Shown piece by piece: positions 23,901 through 31,873 of a stretch of DNA of 64,000 nucleotides; the first letter of the stretch is position 1; each line of letters starts with the position of its first letter. Source of the DNA: Streptomyces sp. Tue6028 (GTDB lineage: Bacteria; Actinomycetota; Actinomycetes; Streptomycetales; Streptomycetaceae); contig NZ_MLCE01000029.1 of the NCBI RefSeq assembly GCF_002300165.1, forward strand, positions 97,039 to 161,038. The letters run 5' to 3'. The translations under genes and the position numbers were made by a program. The notes beneath the pieces were generated by a model. That model ran no database searches, was not told where the DNA came from, and worked only from the letters and a program-made list of their open reading frames with translations.

Positions 23901-25945
23901 TCGCGGAACCGCTCGACGACGATGGTCCGGTCGTCGGGCACGTGACCGCACGCCTCGCGCTGTTCGGCCAGGTACGACAGCACGTTGTCCGCGGCCCAGG
24001 CGTCCAGACCGGCGGCGAGCAGCCGGAGCCGCGCGTCCTCCTTGGAGAGCGAGCCCACCTCGCGCAGGAACGCGCCGACCGCGCGGCCCAGTTCGAGAGG
24101 ACGGCCGAGTTGGTCACCCTTCCAGAAGGGGAGCCTGCCCGGGACGCCCGGGGCCGGCGACACCAGTACGCGGTCGCGCGTGATGTCTTCGATGCGCCAC
24201 GAGCTGGTGCCGAGCGTGAAGACATCGCCGACGCGGGACTCGTAGACCATCTCCTCGTCGAGCTCGCCGACCCGGCCGCCGCCCTTCTTGGGGTCGGACC
24301 CCGCGAGGAAGACGCCGAAGAGTCCCCGGTCGGGGATCGTGCCTCCGGAGGTGACGGCGAGGCGCTGGGCGCCGGGCCGTCCGGTGACCGTGCCGGCGAC
24401 GCGGTCCCACACCACGCGGGGCCTGAGCTCGGCGAAGGCGTCGGAGGGATAGCGGCCCGCGAGCATGTCGAGCACCGCGGTGAAGGCCGATTCCGGGAGT
24501 GAGGCGAAAGGGGCCGCCCGGCGGACCATGGCGAGCAGGTCGTCGACCTGCCATGTGTCGAGCGCGGTCATGGCGACGAGCTGTTGGGCCAGCACGTCCA
24601 GGGGATTGGCGGGCACCCGGAGGGACTCGATGGAACCGGTGCGCATCCGCTCGGTGACCACGGCCGCCTGGACCAGGTCGCCCCGGTACTTGGGGAACAC
24701 CACACCGGTGGAGACCGCGCCCACCTGGTGACCGGCACGCCCCACGCGCTGCAGGCCAGAGGCCACGGACGGCGGTGACTCCACCTGGACGACGAGGTCG
24801 ACCGCACCCATGTCGATGCCCAGCTCCAGGCTGGAGGTGGCGACCACGGCCGGCAGGCGACCGGCCTTCAGGTCCTCCTCGACGAGGGCCCGCTGCTCCT
24901 TGGAGACGGAGCCATGGTGGGCGCGGGCGATGACGGGCGGGGCGCCCTGCGCGGCTCCCGAACCGCCCATCAACTGGGCAGGCGCGTGCGCTTCTTCGAG
25001 TGGTTCCCCGGTGGCCCTCTCGTACGCGATCTCGTTGAGCCGGTTGCACAGGCGCTCCGCCAGGCGGCGGGAGTTGGCGAACACGATCGTCGAGCGGTGG
25101 GACTGGACGAGGTCGGCGATCCGCTCCTCGACATGCGGCCAGATGGAGGGCTTCTCGGCGCCCTCATTGCCGTCGGCGGCAGGGGAGGCGCCCAGCTCGC
25201 CCAGGTCCTCCACCGGGACGACCACGGAGAGATCGAACTCCTTGCCGGACCGCGGCTGGACGATCTCCACCTTGCGGCGGGGCGAGAGGAAGCGGGCCAC
25301 CTCGTCCACCGGGCGCACCGTGGCCGAGAGGCCGATCCGGCGGGCGGGCTTCGGGAGCAGCTCGTCGAGGCGCTCCAGGGTGAGCGCGAGATGGGCGCCG
25401 CGCTTGGTGCCCGCCACCGCGTGCACCTCGTCGAGGATCACCGTCTCGATGCCCGTCAGCGCGTCGCGCGTGGCCGACGTCAGCATCAGGAACAGCGACT
25501 CGGGAGTCGTGATCAGGATGTCCGGCGGACGTGTGGCCAGCGCGCGCCGCTCGGCCGCGGGGGTGTCCCCGGAGCGGATGCCCACCTTGACCTCGGGTTC
25601 GGGCAGCCCGAGCCGCACCGACTCCTGCCTGATGCCGGTGAGGGGGCTGCGCAGATTGCGCTCCACGTCCACCGCGAGGGCCTTCAGCGGGGACACGTAC
25701 AGCACCCGGCAGCGCTTGCGCGGGTCGGCCGGGGGCGGGGCGGAGGCCAGCTGGTCGAGCGCGGCGAGGAAGGCGGCCAGCGTCTTGCCGGAGCCCGTGG
25801 GGGCCACGACGAGGACGTCCGAACCCTCGCCGATGGCTGCCCACGCCCCGGCCTGGGCCGCGGTGGGCGCGGAAAAGGCCCCCGTGAACCAGCCGCGGGT
25901 CGCGGGGGAGAAGCCGTCGAGGGCTCGGTGTGCGGAGCTGACCAT
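20957..25945 (-). CDS. lhr: Lhr-type ATP-dependent superfamily 2 DNA helicase
   Basis: 1662 residues, the long form of the Lhr repair helicase. Motor motifs: Walker A APTGSGKTLA (about residue 45), DEVH box in VILDEVHAV, SAT in GLSATVRP, and motif VI QRVGRAGHQVG. Winged-helix and beta-barrel domains follow and a long C-terminal domain ends the protein. A low-complexity Gly/Pro/Phe/Asp-rich insert (PGDPGFGDP and FPDGTDF-type repeats, about residues 1425-1525) interrupts the C-terminal region. Mycobacterial Lhr is a 3'-5' translocase induced by DNA damage. The ATG at 25945 has an AGGATGGA site. nei follows on the same strand, so the pair probably forms a repair operon. Confidence 0.93.
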   Translation of the reverse strand: MVSSAHRALDGFSPATRGWFTGAFSAPTAAQAGAWAAIGEGSDVLVVAPTGSGKTLAAFLAALDQLASAPPPADPRKRCRVLYVSPLKALAVDVERNLRSPLTGIRQESVRLGLPEPEVKVGIRSGDTPAAERRALATRPPDILITTPESLFLMLTSATRDALTGIETVILDEVHAVAGTKRGAHLALTLERLDELLPKPARRIGLSATVRPVDEVARFLSPRRKVEIVQPRSGKEFDLSVVVPVEDLGELGASPAADGNEGAEKPSIWPHVEERIADLVQSHRSTIVFANSRRLAERLCNRLNEIAYERATGEPLEEAHAPAQLMGGSGAAQGAPPVIARAHHGSVSKEQRALVEEDLKAGRLPAVVATSSLELGIDMGAVDLVVQVESPPSVASGLQRVGRAGHQVGAVSTGVVFPKYRGDLVQAAVVTERMRTGSIESLRVPANPLDVLAQQLVAMTALDTWQVDDLLAMVRRAAPFASLPESAFTAVLDMLAGRYPSDAFAELRPRVVWDRVAGTVTGRPGAQRLAVTSGGTIPDRGLFGVFLAGSDPKKGGGRVGELDEEMVYESRVGDVFTLGTSSWRIEDITRDRVLVSPAPGVPGRLPFWKGDQLGRPLELGRAVGAFLREVGSLSKEDARLRLLAAGLDAWAADNVLSYLAEQREACGHVPDDRTIVVERFRDELGDWRVVVHSPFGAQVHAPWALALGAKLSERYGMDAQVMHADDGIVLRLPDADLMGLDLLDQTPTKAGTEYDAEQAPVGAADVAFDKGEVDQIVTDQVGGSALFASRFRECAARALLLPRRNPGKRTPLWQQRQRAAQLLEVASEYGSFPIVLEAVRECLQDVFDVPGLTELMGDIESRKVRLVEVTTPEPSPFARSLLFGYVAQFLYEGDSPLAERRAAALSLDSRLLAELLGQAELRELLDADVLAELERELQWLTEDRRVKDVEGVADLLRLLGPLTDGELAERGAEPQWAHELTAARRAIRVRIAGADHWAAIEDAGRLRDALGTALPVGVPEAFTEPVKDPLGDLLARYARTHGPFTSTTAAARFGLGTAVTDGALQRLAASGRVVQGEFHPAGIGQEWCDAAVLRRLRRRSLAALRHELEPVSPAALAQFLPQWQHVGQGHGLRGVDGLVRAVEQLQGASVPASALEKLVLPSRVAGYAPAMLDELTAAGEVVWAGAGSLPGKDGWVSLYLADAAPLLLPAPHPLELTALHQSVLDSLSGGYGLFFRQIADQVRATTHPDATDPQLADTIWDLAWSGRLTNDTLAPMRSVLGSGRTAGSTAHRAKRSVPRGRYGSLTGGARPQSRTGPPTVAGRWSLLPEREPDATVRAHALARTLLDRHGVVTRGAVAAEGVEGGFSAVYRILSAFEDSGQARRGYVVEGLGAAQFAMDGAVDRLRAAANARDRGEALSAQGMSDGFPGFPDGLPAIPAFPGDLGSANTPAFPGDPGFGDPLGFPDGTDFPDDHGTDGDHTYSADSAFSAGSAFPARSGGPYGSARPPSGYGDGTGRPGGPGFGSGRSRTRAAAPAVVLAAADPANAYGAALSWPEPPTGAGHKPGRKAGSLVVLVDGELALYMERGGKTLLAWPSDPEASVMEDARLLSAAEALAGAARAGSLGTVTVERVNGASALTSPFGTLLEGAGFIATPRGLRLRA

Positions 25946-26002
25946 GCGTCCATCCTGCACCCGGCCACTGACAATGTGCCTGACCTGCGGAAATGATCGT
26001 CG

Positions 26003-26057
26003 AGACCGGGAGCCGGGAGACCGGGAGATCGGGAGCCGGGAGCCGGGAGACCGGGAG
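26003..26057. repeat. CGGGAG minisatellite upstream of lhr
   Basis: Seven CGGGAG cores at 7-8 bp spacing lie in the 223-bp divergent gap between lhr and the AraC-type gene. They may lie within the lhr promoter region. No function is evident. Confidence 0.7.
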
Positions 26058-26168
26058 GTGGCGGTGATGTCGGGGCGCGAGTGGCCAGCCGGTTCCGTCG
26101 CTCCTCCGGGCCCGCGGGCCCTGCGGCGGCCGCCGGGCCCGCGATCCGGCCGCCGCCGCTGACAGAGA

Positions 26169-27167
26169 ATGGAGGGCATGGCGACCTCGGCGGAACGGGC
26201 ACGGCACTGGCAGTACGCGGAACTGCCCGGCGTCGACCTGCTCCGCGCACGCTACGTGGAAAAGATCTTCGTGCGGCACACCCACGAGAACTTCGTCATC
26301 GCCGCCATCGCCGACGGCGTGGAGGTCTTCCACCACGGCGGCGCCGACCAGTACGCGGGTCCCGGTTCCCTGGCCCTCGTCAACCCGGACACCGCGCACA
26401 CCGGCCGCGCCGGCGTACCCGAAGGCTGGCGGTACGGGGCGGTGTATCCGTCGCCGGAGCTGGTCGCCGAGATCGCCGCCGAGACCACGTCCATCCGCGG
26501 CACCCCCGGATTCGTCGCCCCGGTGCTCGACGACCCGTACACGGTGGGCCTGGTCCACCAGGTGCTGCGGGCCGCGGAGGAGGGCAACGCACTCGCCGCC
26601 GACACCATGCTGCGCGTCGCGGTGACCCGGCTGCTGCGCCTCAACGGCGGGCCGCTGCCCCAGCGGTCCGTGCGCTCCGCGGGCGCCCGCACCGCCGCAC
26701 GCGCGCGTGCCGTGCTGGAGGAGCGGATGGCCGAGCCCCCGACCCTGGAGCGGCTCGCCGCCGACCTCGGGGCCAGCCCGTTCGCCCTGCTGCGCGCGTT
26801 CCGGGACGCCTACGGCATGCCTCCCCACACCTGGCTGACCGACGCCCGGGTACGCAGGGCGCGGCACCTGCTGGACGCCGGTTCCGCGCCCGCGGAAGCG
26901 GCGGTCGCCGTCGGCTTCACGGACCAGCCGCACCTGAACCGGCACTTCAGCCGGATCGTGGGCGTGCCCCCGGGCGCCTACCAGCGCGAGCGCAAGAACG
27001 TACAAGACCATCACGGACGCCTGGCCGTACCGTCCGGGGTGTGGCAGAACAGACGGCTCTCGCAGACATACGCAGTGAAGGACGCGGAAAACCCGACGCC
27101 GCCGTCGTCCGGGACGCCCTGGGAGTCGGGGTCGCCGTCGGACTGTCCGGTTTCGCCTTCGGGGTGA
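26169..27167 (+). CDS. AraC-family transcriptional regulator
   Basis: 332 residues. An N-terminal AraC-binding cupin (HTHENFVIAAIADG..., about 30-120) is followed by a C-terminal double HTH (about 180-280: LERLAADLGASPFALLRAF and AEAAVAVGFTDQPHLNRHF, then the signature GVPPGAYQ). The family domain ends near residue 280, but the frame stays open about 45 codons more and overlaps azlC by 127 bp. The ATG at 26169 is used; a second ATG at 26178 lies too close to its GGAGGG. It is upstream of azlCD and probably regulates that exporter in response to an amino acid or analogue (inference). Confidence 0.87.
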   Translation: MEGMATSAERARHWQYAELPGVDLLRARYVEKIFVRHTHENFVIAAIADGVEVFHHGGADQYAGPGSLALVNPDTAHTGRAGVPEGWRYGAVYPSPELVAEIAAETTSIRGTPGFVAPVLDDPYTVGLVHQVLRAAEEGNALAADTMLRVAVTRLLRLNGGPLPQRSVRSAGARTAARARAVLEERMAEPPTLERLAADLGASPFALLRAFRDAYGMPPHTWLTDARVRRARHLLDAGSAPAEAAVAVGFTDQPHLNRHFSRIVGVPPGAYQRERKNVQDHHGRLAVPSGVWQNRRLSQTYAVKDAENPTPPSSGTPWESGSPSDCPVSPSG

Positions 27168-27787
27168 CCTCGGCGGGCAGCGGGCTCACACTGCTGCAGA
27201 CCTGCGCGCTCAGTCTCCTGGTGTTCACCGGGGCCTCGCAGTTCGCGCTGGTGGGCGCGCTCGCGGCCGGGGGCAACCCGCTCACGGCTGCCGCGGGCGC
27301 CTTCTTCCTCGGGGTCCGCAACGCCTTCTACGGACTGCGTCTGTCGCAGCTGCTGGCCCTCCCGCGCGCGGTGCGTCCCTTCGCCGCCCAGTGGGTCATC
27401 GACGAGACCACGGCGGTCGCGCTCGCCCAGCCCACCCGGCGCAGTGTCCGCATCGGCTTCACCGTCACCGGACTCACCCTCTACGTGCTGTGGAACCTGA
27501 CCACGCTGCTCGGGGCCGTCGGGGCCGAGGCCATCGGCGACACCGCCGCCTGGGGGCTGGACGCCGCCGGACCCGCCGTCTTCCTGGCCCTGCTCGCGCC
27601 GATGCTGAGGACCGGCACGGAGCGTGCGGTCGCCGGAGCCGCGGTCCTGCTGGGACTGGGCCTGCTGCCCGTGCTGCCCGCCGGAGTACCCGTCCTGATG
27701 GCGGCGCTGGCCGCGCCGGTGGCTCTCTGGCTGCAGGGGCGCCGCGGGACGAAGACCGCCGACGACGGACCGAGGGAAGAGCGTTGA
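27041..27787 (+). CDS. azlC: AzlC: branched-chain amino acid exporter, large subunit
   Basis: 248 residues, about seven to eight membrane helices from residue 28. The family segment GLSGFAFGVTSAGSG opens the membrane part, and FTGASQFALVG and FLGVRNAFYGLRLS are family signatures. Together with AzlD it forms the two-part LIV-E exporter for branched-chain amino acids and related compounds. The GTG at 27041 opens inside the tail of the AraC-type gene. The stop overlaps the azlD TTG start (TTGA), so the two subunits are coupled. Confidence 0.9.
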   Translation: MAEQTALADIRSEGRGKPDAAVVRDALGVGVAVGLSGFAFGVTSAGSGLTLLQTCALSLLVFTGASQFALVGALAAGGNPLTAAAGAFFLGVRNAFYGLRLSQLLALPRAVRPFAAQWVIDETTAVALAQPTRRSVRIGFTVTGLTLYVLWNLTTLLGAVGAEAIGDTAAWGLDAAGPAVFLALLAPMLRTGTERAVAGAAVLLGLGLLPVLPAGVPVLMAALAAPVALWLQGRRGTKTADDGPREER

Positions 27788-28092
27788 ACATCTGGATCGC
27801 CATCGGCGCCACCGCCGTGGGCTGCTACGCCGTCAAGCTCATCGGGCTGCTGGTCCCGGCCGGAGTGCTGGAACGCCCGCTCGTGCAGCGCCTCTCCGCC
27901 CTGCTGCCCGTCGCCCTCCTCGCCGCGCTCACCGCCCAGCAGACCTTCGCCGACGGACGTGTCCTCGTCATCGACGCGAAGGCCGCGGGGCTCGCCGCCG
28001 CTGCCGTCGCACTGGTCCTGCGGGCGCCCTTCCTGCTCGTGGTCGGCGCCGCCGTCGGGGTGACGGCGGGTGTGCGGGCGCTCACCGGCTGA
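27784..28092 (+). CDS. azlD: AzlD: branched-chain amino acid exporter, small subunit
   Basis: 102 residues, three or four membrane helices. N-terminal NIWIAIGATAVGCYAVKLIG and the central LLPVALLAALTAQQTF are typical of AzlD. It starts with TTG overlapping the azlC stop by four bases and lacks a separate ribosome site, so it depends on azlC translation. It converges on the 28133 gene. Confidence 0.88.
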   Translation: MNIWIAIGATAVGCYAVKLIGLLVPAGVLERPLVQRLSALLPVALLAALTAQQTFADGRVLVIDAKAAGLAAAAVALVLRAPFLLVVGAAVGVTAGVRALTG

Positions 28093-28132
28093 CGGCCCTC
28101 TCGCGGCAGCCGCCCGGCGGACGTCCCGGCCG

Positions 28133-29077
28133 TCAGCCGATGGGCCGGCCGTACGCGCGCAGTGTGCGCAACGCCTCGATGGTCACCATGGGGCGGCACT
28201 CCAGGGCCGTGCCCGGCGCCCACTGACGCCAGCGGACCGGCCACCCTCCGTCCGCCTCCTGCTCGTCCGCCAGGTGATCCAGGGAGCGCGACATCTCCTC
28301 GTCGGTGAACCACGCGCGCGCGAGCGATTCGGGAGTCTTCGCGTAGTCGTGCGGGAAGTGGTGCTCGCCCGGCGCGTATCCGGACGCGACCGGAAACGCC
28401 TCCAGGCGTTCGGGATCCAGCGCCGCGAGCCGGTGCTCGCGCACCATCCGGCCCAGCCGGTCGGCGGCGGCCTTCGCGCGGGAGCGGTCGGGCGCGGAGT
28501 CCAGGAAGGCGACGGCCGCCTCGATCTCGTAGGGATGCGACTTGTCCAGGGAGTCGACCGCGTGCCAGCAGAAGTCGGTGGCCCGGAACAGCCAGGCGTG
28601 CCACACCTCGTTGCGGTGCAGCAGGCCGACCACGGGTCCTGTGGCGAGGAGTTCGCTGGGCGGGTCGTCGACGATCGGCACGAAGGGGGCCGTCGGATAG
28701 CCGCGCTGGCTCGGGTGGATCGCCGGCAGGGCGCCGTCCGCCGTGGACACGGAGGTCAGGTAGCGGCACACGCGTTCCACGCGCTGTCCGCCGCAGCGCC
28801 CGATGGAGTCGAGCACGCGCAGTGCGTGACCGGTGTGCAGCGGCTGGCTGACCGGACCGCGCAGATCGGGTTCGAGCGCGTGGCCGTACCCCTCGTCCTC
28901 ATTGCGGTAGGCGGCCAGCGCGGTCTCCACCGCGTCGGCGTCGCCGCGCAGGAAGTGGTACGCGAAACGGCGCTGCTCCAGCACGCGCGCGGTGAGCCAG
29001 ACGAAGTGCTCGGCGCGCGAGAGCGGGGAGTGCGCCGGGGACGTCGGGGGGAGTGGGGATGCTCCTGTATCGGCCAT
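28133..29077 (-). CDS. Conserved protein of unknown function, prenyltransferase/toroid-like
   Basis: 314 residues, not firmly recognised. The sequence has repeated short helices with aromatic and Gly/Trp positions (LARAWFTDEEMSRSLDHLA, EQEADGGWPVRW, TIEALRTLRAYG), reminiscent of the alpha/alpha toroid repeats in squalene-cyclase and prenyltransferase proteins; the ADGGWP block is the nearest to a QW-type motif. There is no signal peptide or membrane helix. The ATG at 29077 lacks an SD; TACGGT about 8 bp upstream would suit a leaderless message. It is divergent from the DUF3046 gene with 80 bp between starts. Confidence 0.7.
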   Translation of the reverse strand: MADTGASPLPPTSPAHSPLSRAEHFVWLTARVLEQRRFAYHFLRGDADAVETALAAYRNEDEGYGHALEPDLRGPVSQPLHTGHALRVLDSIGRCGGQRVERVCRYLTSVSTADGALPAIHPSQRGYPTAPFVPIVDDPPSELLATGPVVGLLHRNEVWHAWLFRATDFCWHAVDSLDKSHPYEIEAAVAFLDSAPDRSRAKAAADRLGRMVREHRLAALDPERLEAFPVASGYAPGEHHFPHDYAKTPESLARAWFTDEEMSRSLDHLADEQEADGGWPVRWRQWAPGTALECRPMVTIEALRTLRAYGRPIG

Positions 29078-29157
29078 GCGACAGACCGTAGGGCGGAAAG
29101 CGGTCTCGGCAAGCGGTCCCGGCTCCGGCCCACTCTCAGGGGCGGGATACTGGAGTC

Positions 29158-29352
29158 ATGCGGTTGACGGTCTTCTGGCAGCGGATGGCGGATCACTTCG
29201 GTGTGGGGTACGCCGACACTTTCGCGCGCGATCATGTGATGACGGAACTCGGCGGGCGCACCGTGCACGAGGCGCTGGACGAGGGCTGGGAAGCCAAGGA
29301 TGTGTGGCGTGTGGTGTGCGCGACCATGAACATTCCGCACGAAAACCGCTGA
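29158..29352 (+). CDS. DUF3046 protein
   Basis: 64 residues. It matches the small actinobacterial DUF3046 family (MRLTVFWQRM ... VLAGLGGRT-type region here GGRTVHEALDEGWEAKDVWRVVC). The gene is conserved just upstream of recA in mycobacteria and streptomycetes; its function is unknown. The conserved ADTFARDHV segment and the short length argue for a small helical protein. GGAG lies three bases from the ATG. Confidence 0.85.
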   Translation: MRLTVFWQRMADHFGVGYADTFARDHVMTELGGRTVHEALDEGWEAKDVWRVVCATMNIPHENR

Positions 29353-29412
29353 CCGGCCACGAAGATCCGGGGCCGGGTCCCGATTGTCGGTGGCGTGGGC
29401 GAGACTTGCGGG

Positions 29413-30627
29413 GTGGCCCCGACAGACGAGACCGCGCAGGTCGACCCGCAGGCATCCCCGTTCGGCACGACGCCGCCCGACCCGCCCCCGGGCGGAGACG
29501 CCGACGCGCGCGGCGGACGCATGCCGCGCTGGCTGCCGCGTGCCATGGTGCTCGCCCTCGCCCTCATCGCCGTCTTCCAACTGGGCAGTTGGGCCTTCCA
29601 CCAGCTCACCGGCCTGTTGATCAACATTCTCATCGCGTTCTTCCTGGCGCTCGCCATCGAGCCCGCGGTGAGCTGGATGGCCTCGCGCGGCATGCGCCGG
29701 GGGCTGGCCACCTTCCTCGTCTTCATCGGGTCGATGATCGTGATAGCCGGGTTCATCACGCTCCTCGGCTCGATGCTCGCGGGCCAGATCATCAAGATGG
29801 TCGAGGGCTTCCCCGAGTACCTCGACTCGGTCATCAACTGGATCAACACGCACTTCCACACCGACCTGAGACGGGTGGACATCCAGGACAGCCTGCTCCA
29901 CTCCGACTGGCTGCGGAAGTACGTGCAGAACAGCGCCACCGGAGTCCTCGACGTGTCCGCGCAGGTGCTGGGCGGCCTCTTCCAGCTGCTGACGGTCGCG
30001 TTGTTCTCGTTCTACTTCGCCGCCGACGGGCCGCGCCTGCGTCGGGCGCTCTGCTCGGTGCTACCGCCGGCCCGGCAGGCCGAGGTGCTCCGTGCCTGGG
30101 AGATCGCGGTCGACAAGACCGGCGGATATCTGTACTCGCGCGGCCTGATGGCGCTCGTCTCGGGCATCGCCCACTACATCCTGCTGCAGGCCCTGGGCGT
30201 GCCCTACGCGCCCGTGCTCGGCGTGTGGGTGGGCCTGGTCTCGCAGTTCATCCCCACCATCGGCACCTATCTCGCGGGCGCCCTGCCCATGCTGATCGCT
30301 TTCACGATCAACCCCTGGTACGCGCTGTGGGTGCTCATCTTCGTGGTGGTCTACCAGCAGTTCGAGAACTACGTGCTTCAGCCCAAGCTGACCGCCAAGA
30401 CCGTGGACATCCATCCCGCGGTCGCCTTCGGGTCGGTCATCGCGGGCACCGCGCTCCTCGGCGCCGTCGGCGCGCTGATCGCCATCCCGGCCGTCGCCAC
30501 GCTCCAGGCGTTCCTCGGGGCCTACGTGAAGCGGTACGACGTCACGGACGACCCCCGGGTGCACGGGCACCGGACGCGGAGTTCGAGCGCCTTCCTCGGG
30601 CGGGTGCGGGGCCTGTTCACCCGCTGA
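29413..30627 (+). CDS. AI-2E family transporter (PerM-type membrane protein)
   Basis: About 404 residues with eight predicted membrane helices. After a Pro/Gly-rich tail of about 40 residues come the paired helices (RAMVLALALIAVFQLGSW, INILIAFFLALAIEP) and the family signature VPYAPVLGVWVGL then FIPTIGTYLAG. The family ranges from autoinducer-2 exporters to Na+/H+ antiporters; substrate cannot be told here. The GTG at 29413 is used; another at 29395 would add six residues and neither has a clear SD. A basic, Ser-rich C-tail ends the protein. It lies between DUF3046 and recA, as in related genomes. Confidence 0.86.
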   Translation: MAPTDETAQVDPQASPFGTTPPDPPPGGDADARGGRMPRWLPRAMVLALALIAVFQLGSWAFHQLTGLLINILIAFFLALAIEPAVSWMASRGMRRGLATFLVFIGSMIVIAGFITLLGSMLAGQIIKMVEGFPEYLDSVINWINTHFHTDLRRVDIQDSLLHSDWLRKYVQNSATGVLDVSAQVLGGLFQLLTVALFSFYFAADGPRLRRALCSVLPPARQAEVLRAWEIAVDKTGGYLYSRGLMALVSGIAHYILLQALGVPYAPVLGVWVGLVSQFIPTIGTYLAGALPMLIAFTINPWYALWVLIFVVVYQQFENYVLQPKLTAKTVDIHPAVAFGSVIAGTALLGAVGALIAIPAVATLQAFLGAYVKRYDVTDDPRVHGHRTRSSSAFLGRVRGLFTR

Positions 30628-30678
30628 CGTCCGCCGGGCCGTTCACCGGGACGCCCGCCCGTGCGGGCGCCCGGTCGC

Positions 30679-31458
30679 TCACCAGGTGAGGGCCGCCCAC
30701 ACACCGGCGCCGACGACGGCCGCCGTGTAGCAGCCGACCGCCGCGTACATGATCCGCTGCCGGGCCGCGCCGCTCCAGGCGGTACGGGAGAGCAGCCGGG
30801 CCAGCGCGGGCAGCACCAGCACGGCGTGCAGGCTCACCCCGTGCAGCGGCTTGAGCGGGGCCGTCGAGTGGTACGCCGCCTCCTGGTGGCCGGTCCGGGT
30901 GAGGACGACCCCTCGCGCGATCATCGCGGCGCCCGACAGCAGGGCGACGAGCAGGATCGCGAACCCGGAACGGAGCGCGAGCGGCATGCCCGCCGGGCCC
31001 GTGGGCCGGCCGCGGAACGAGGCGACGGCGAACACCGTGAAAAGGACGACGAGCACACCGCCGCCCACGGCGAGCGTCATGGAGACCGCCGTGTCGAAGC
31101 CGGTCTCCATGTTGAGGTGCGACGGCACCCGGCGCCATGCCTGAAGCGTGATCCCGCCGACCTCCACCACGCAGTCCGCGGCGAACACGACCAGCAGCGC
31201 CGTGCGCAGCCGGCTGCCGACGCGCAGGTAGGACGTGACCCAGGTGATCGCGATCAGTGTCAGTCCGAAGGAGAGCCCGAAGGTGACGGGCTTGCGCCAG
31301 GAGACGGGACCGTCCCAGGGGCCGCCGTCGACGGCGAAGACCGCCAGGTGCGCGCATCCCGTCAGGACGAGCAGCGCGCCCGTCGCGTAGCAGAGCCGCT
31401 CGGCCGGGCGGGGCGTGGTCCTCACCGGTGCCGGCGATCGGGACGTGATGGTCTCCAT
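30679..31458 (-). CDS. Integral membrane protein of unknown function
   Basis: 259 residues with about seven predicted membrane helices, unrecognised. Notable positions inside or beside helices are SWRKPVTFG, RRVPSHLNMETGF and LKPLHGVSLHAVL, with His residues that could bind a cofactor, but no named family fits. The ATG at 31458 has only weak SD support. It is opposite in strand to its neighbours and converges on the AI-2E gene, so it may have entered the conserved DUF3046-recA interval later (inference). Confidence 0.65.
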   Translation of the reverse strand: METITSRSPAPVRTTPRPAERLCYATGALLVLTGCAHLAVFAVDGGPWDGPVSWRKPVTFGLSFGLTLIAITWVTSYLRVGSRLRTALLVVFAADCVVEVGGITLQAWRRVPSHLNMETGFDTAVSMTLAVGGGVLVVLFTVFAVASFRGRPTGPAGMPLALRSGFAILLVALLSGAAMIARGVVLTRTGHQEAAYHSTAPLKPLHGVSLHAVLVLPALARLLSRTAWSGAARQRIMYAAVGCYTAAVVGAGVWAALTW

Positions 31459-31683
31459 GGCTCACAGCCTGGCGACCGGGCCCCGCCGCGTCGTCGTACC
31501 CCCGAAGGCACCGGCCGTACGCCCGGGGGAGTAGCCCGGCCGCCGGGTGGGCGCGGCGCGGGAGAGACCGCCCGCCGGGCCCGGACGATCCGTGCCCGGC
31601 CGGTGGAGGACCGGGCGTCGTCCGGTGGAGGGCCGGGGTGTTGTCGGAGCGCCGCCGTACTCTCGGAGATGCGCGTGGTGCGC

Positions 31684-31713
31684 TTGACACGAAAATCGAA
31701 CATCCATTCTTAT
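31684..31713 (+). promoter_or_regulatory. recA promoter with LexA SOS box
   Basis: TTGACA at 31684-31689 is a consensus -35. GAACATCCATTC at 31698-31709 matches the Streptomyces recA LexA (Cheo-type) operator and sits between the -35 and a -10-like TTCTTAT at 31707-31713, so LexA binding would block polymerase. The rest of the 415-bp gap (31459-31873) upstream is GC-rich and holds nothing I recognise; downstream is a 160-nt leader. Confidence 0.85.
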
Positions 31714-31873
31714 GGAGGCTCCAGCGAGGCTCTCGGCGGGCATTTCGACAGGGTTTTGATGGAGATGTGCCCGAGTTATCCACAGGCCGGACGGGCGTCG
31801 GGGCGCATTGTCAGTGGCAGGCGTTAGCGTCTTTGACGTGAAGCGATCGACTCAAGCAAACCGGGTGGAACCC

